DNA of 5,970 nt from Legionella genomosp. 1 (GTDB taxonomy: Bacteria > Pseudomonadota > Gammaproteobacteria > Legionellales > Legionellaceae). The position numbers were made by a program, and so were the translations under genes. The notes under the pieces were generated by a model. It saw only the letters and a list, made by a program, of their open reading frames with translations. It made no database searches and was not told the origin of the DNA. Where the stretch lies: assembly GCA_945901145.1 (NCBI GenBank), contig CAMDJY010000108.1, positions 1 to 5,970 on the forward strand, given 5' to 3'. Below, one piece after another: positions 3,741-5,970 of the stretch. The first letter of the stretch is position 1, and each line of letters starts with the position of its first letter.

Positions 3741-5970
3741 ATGAAGATACCCTTCAAAGAACCGACAGCGCCAAGGTATATTTATATCAATCCCGTGAGC
3801 AACACGGTTCACTTACTGATGCCTATCATGAGTGGGACTGAAATCGGGTTAGACAATACCTGTATGTCGGTGTATTCCTTACAAGAATTCTTTGGTCTTT
3901 TGGGCGCAAATCAGCAAAGTACGGCCTTAGGCGTACTCACGGATTATAAAGCGTCATTGGAGTTTGATTTAAAATATATGCCGGCTTCAGAGGAAACCGC
4001 ACGTAAAGCGCATCGACTTTCGCAAATCGATACCTATTTAGACATTTTACAGCACGTGCAACAAGATACACTGATTACCGAGCCCTTAAAACAAGCCTTT
4101 CCATTGTATCCTGAGCCATTAGTGCATTTAATGCAGACAAGTGAAGCTAATTTACACAGCGTCATCTTGAGACCTCGAGAGCAGGATAATTATTTGCGCA
4201 CCACAGCAATTGCGCCCACCTTTAGCGCCAACCATAACCAGATGGAGAATGGGCAACTTCTAACATACGATTCGCAACTGGCTAACACCTTACGGCATCA
4301 CTATCACGGCGTCTCATTGACGCCCAAATCAAAGGAAGACTTAATAGCACGCGTTGTCTCAAATCGCGCAGGCTTACCCGTTGATTTTAACCAAATTAAA
4401 GCAGCGTTAATCAATGAAATCCAGACTTATCTTGGTATGGCAGTGAATTTCGATGCAACTCAAGGCAAACGCCTTACCCCTTCTGTTCCCATGAATCAAC
4501 CCTATCTGGATGAGCAACTGGGGATTGATGAAGACAATCCCGCCACGACAGAAGATTATGTAAATGGTTTGATTGAATTCTGCACCCCTAATTTATTTGA
4601 TAATCTTGAAGACTCGCCATTTTACACCGCGAATGACGCAGAGCACTTGTCAATTCTCACTCAGTTTTTTTTAGCAGAGCTTAATATTGTTTGCCGGGAA
4701 CATGGCATCACCGTGACTAATTTTGGCCAAATTTTAGAAAGAGACACCAAGCTCACTGAAGATTTGGCCCTTGCCGTTAAACAGGCATTAGAACAAAGTA
4801 CGTCAGTAGAAGACACGTTGATTCAGTATCTCAATCAGCATCAACAGCGTTTTGAATTAACAACGCTTATTGCTGAAGCAAGCGTTTCTACCCTAAAAGA
4901 ACGCTTTAAATCGCATTGGAAGCAAATTAAAGCATCACCGCATTTTGATGAGTTTATGCTGTTAGGTGAGCAAAACGGTTTATTTGTGACGCATCAAGGC
5001 TGTATGGCCACGCATTTTGCAAGTTTCTTACAAATGGGCTGGCAAGACAGTCGTCTTGATGTGCAACTGCAAGACTTTAGTGCCGTGAATAAAACCAATA
5101 ATCTCATTCCACATAAAAATGAGCATATTCATGCTGACATGCAAGCAATAGAGCTTGATTTATCCCAAATGGATAAGGATGCGTTACAAGCTTTATATGA
5201 GGATATTAATACCGAGGCGAACGCAACGCTCAAAGAAGCGCTCTTAACGCAATTCAAACAAGAACGTCCAGACTTTAAGCCTAAAATTGATGCTAAAAAA
5301 TTCTTGCAACATGTGGCTTATGGTGAGCAAAATGAAGCCGAAGCCCTTTTACAACAAGACCCAGAATTAGCCCAAGAGCTCTTACAAGCTGACAATATCC
5401 CCTTCACCGACTATTCTGGTCGAACCTTCAATTGCACTGCCTATGAATATGCCTATTGGGCTAAAGATACGCATATGCAGCGCATGCTAGAAAAATATAT
5501 CAGAATCAATGATGAAACAAGCGCATTGATTCTGGGTCGCGTGCAAGCAATAGAGCAGCTCGTGAGTCCAGGACCTGATTCAGGATTATTTGCTCATCCC
5601 ACGCCTCGAGGCTTGCGTTATACCACGAAAGACCAGATAGAACATCAAGACACGGGTTTTGACCTCACGCCATTAATCAATGCACTAAACCATTATGTGA
5701 CTGAGTACAATAGGATACCGCATAAGACTGAAGCGGATTGGGAGGCACTTGATAAAATCTGGGTAGAAGAAGTTGGCCGTGCCCAACGAGACATACCTGC
5801 TCATATTGCGCATGAATATTGCCATCCTGAGCGCTCTTTTGAAGCTGTAAATAATAACAACGAATTGTTGAACGCAGCTAATCCTCGCAACCTAAAACGG
5901 CAGCTTAAATTTTATAACGTTGATACGGGTAATGATGATTTTTGGTTTTCTCCGGGTTCCTATTCGATAG
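3741..5970 (+). CDS. Large effector-like protein, ankyrin-like module (3' partial)
   Basis: The frame is open for 743 codons and runs off the right edge, so the C-terminus is unseen. AAAGG precedes the ATG by seven bases. There is no signal peptide or membrane segment, so the protein is cytosolic or exported by a non-Sec route. Residues 1-390 match nothing I know; they start with a YIYINPVSNTVHLLMP stretch and become helical at 345-397. Then come HFDEFMLL with VTHQGCMATHF (401-426), IPHKNE (456-461), a degenerate ankyrin-like unit FLQHVAYGEQNEAEALL (521-537) with FTDYSGRTFNCTAYEYAYWA (555-574) and DTHMQRML (576-583), then DLTPLINAL (641-649) and GRAQRDIPAHIAHEYCHPER (679-698). From memory, this order of blocks recurs in large Legionella proteins, some of them Dot/Icm substrates. 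An effector role is therefore inferred. No catalytic motif is seen. The gene follows an IS630 remnant, which suggests an accessory location. Confidence 0.8.
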   Translation, partial: MKIPFKEPTAPRYIYINPVSNTVHLLMPIMSGTEIGLDNTCMSVYSLQEFFGLLGANQQSTALGVLTDYKASLEFDLKYMPASEETARKAHRLSQIDTYLDILQHVQQDTLITEPLKQAFPLYPEPLVHLMQTSEANLHSVILRPREQDNYLRTTAIAPTFSANHNQMENGQLLTYDSQLANTLRHHYHGVSLTPKSKEDLIARVVSNRAGLPVDFNQIKAALINEIQTYLGMAVNFDATQGKRLTPSVPMNQPYLDEQLGIDEDNPATTEDYVNGLIEFCTPNLFDNLEDSPFYTANDAEHLSILTQFFLAELNIVCREHGITVTNFGQILERDTKLTEDLALAVKQALEQSTSVEDTLIQYLNQHQQRFELTTLIAEASVSTLKERFKSHWKQIKASPHFDEFMLLGEQNGLFVTHQGCMATHFASFLQMGWQDSRLDVQLQDFSAVNKTNNLIPHKNEHIHADMQAIELDLSQMDKDALQALYEDINTEANATLKEALLTQFKQERPDFKPKIDAKKFLQHVAYGEQNEAEALLQQDPELAQELLQADNIPFTDYSGRTFNCTAYEYAYWAKDTHMQRMLEKYIRINDETSALILGRVQAIEQLVSPGPDSGLFAHPTPRGLRYTTKDQIEHQDTGFDLTPLINALNHYVTEYNRIPHKTEADWEALDKIWVEEVGRAQRDIPAHIAHEYCHPERSFEAVNNNNELLNAANPRNLKRQLKFYNVDTGNDDFWFSPGSYSI

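Overview
The window looks like chromosomal DNA of a gammaproteobacterium in or near Legionella/Legionellales. The moderately low GC, the class 2 PyrD, and above all the long cytosolic protein at the right edge point that way. That protein carries a degenerate ankyrin-like module (GEQ-x-EAEALL, then FTDYSGRTF, EYAYWAKDTHM and AHEYCHPERSF) that I associate from memory with large Legionella proteins of the Dot/Icm-effector type. The taxonomic call is an inference from protein style; no search was run.

Layout. Bases 1-440 hold no confident gene. They contain a 79-codon start-less open frame on the minus strand, a set of related 10-bp inverted and direct repeats, and a short tandem repeat. A complete tRNA-Ser(GGA) with encoded CCA follows at 441-528 on the minus strand. 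A promoter with a CTATACT -10 then leads into a 96-aa uncharacterised small protein (639-929, plus). This gene runs into the convergent pyrD (926-1927, minus), with the two stop codons interlocked. pyrD is divergent from an amino-acid permease gene (2050-3507, plus, GTG start); the 122-base gap carries the ribosome binding sites and a likely promoter for the permease.

The gap 3508-3740 is not empty. Bases 3542-3718 encode, without a start codon, a 58-residue piece of an IS630-family transposase (winged-helix segment ending SVSGMTDLLHQ). This decayed insertion-sequence remnant contains both an 18-bp palindrome and the best promoter candidate for the last gene. The last gene (3741 to beyond the right edge, at least 743 codons) is the effector-like protein.

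How the genes relate. pyrD (UMP synthesis), the permease (amino-acid uptake) and the tRNA are ordinary core functions on separate transcription units, with no evidence of one operon. The right end, an IS remnant followed by a large effector-like gene, has the look of an accessory insertion beside core genes. The two points most worth following are the unusual active-site residues of this PyrD (Cys where the orotate-binding Lys is expected, Met where the proton-relay Thr is expected) and the effector-like gene apparently transcribed from inside transposase debris.
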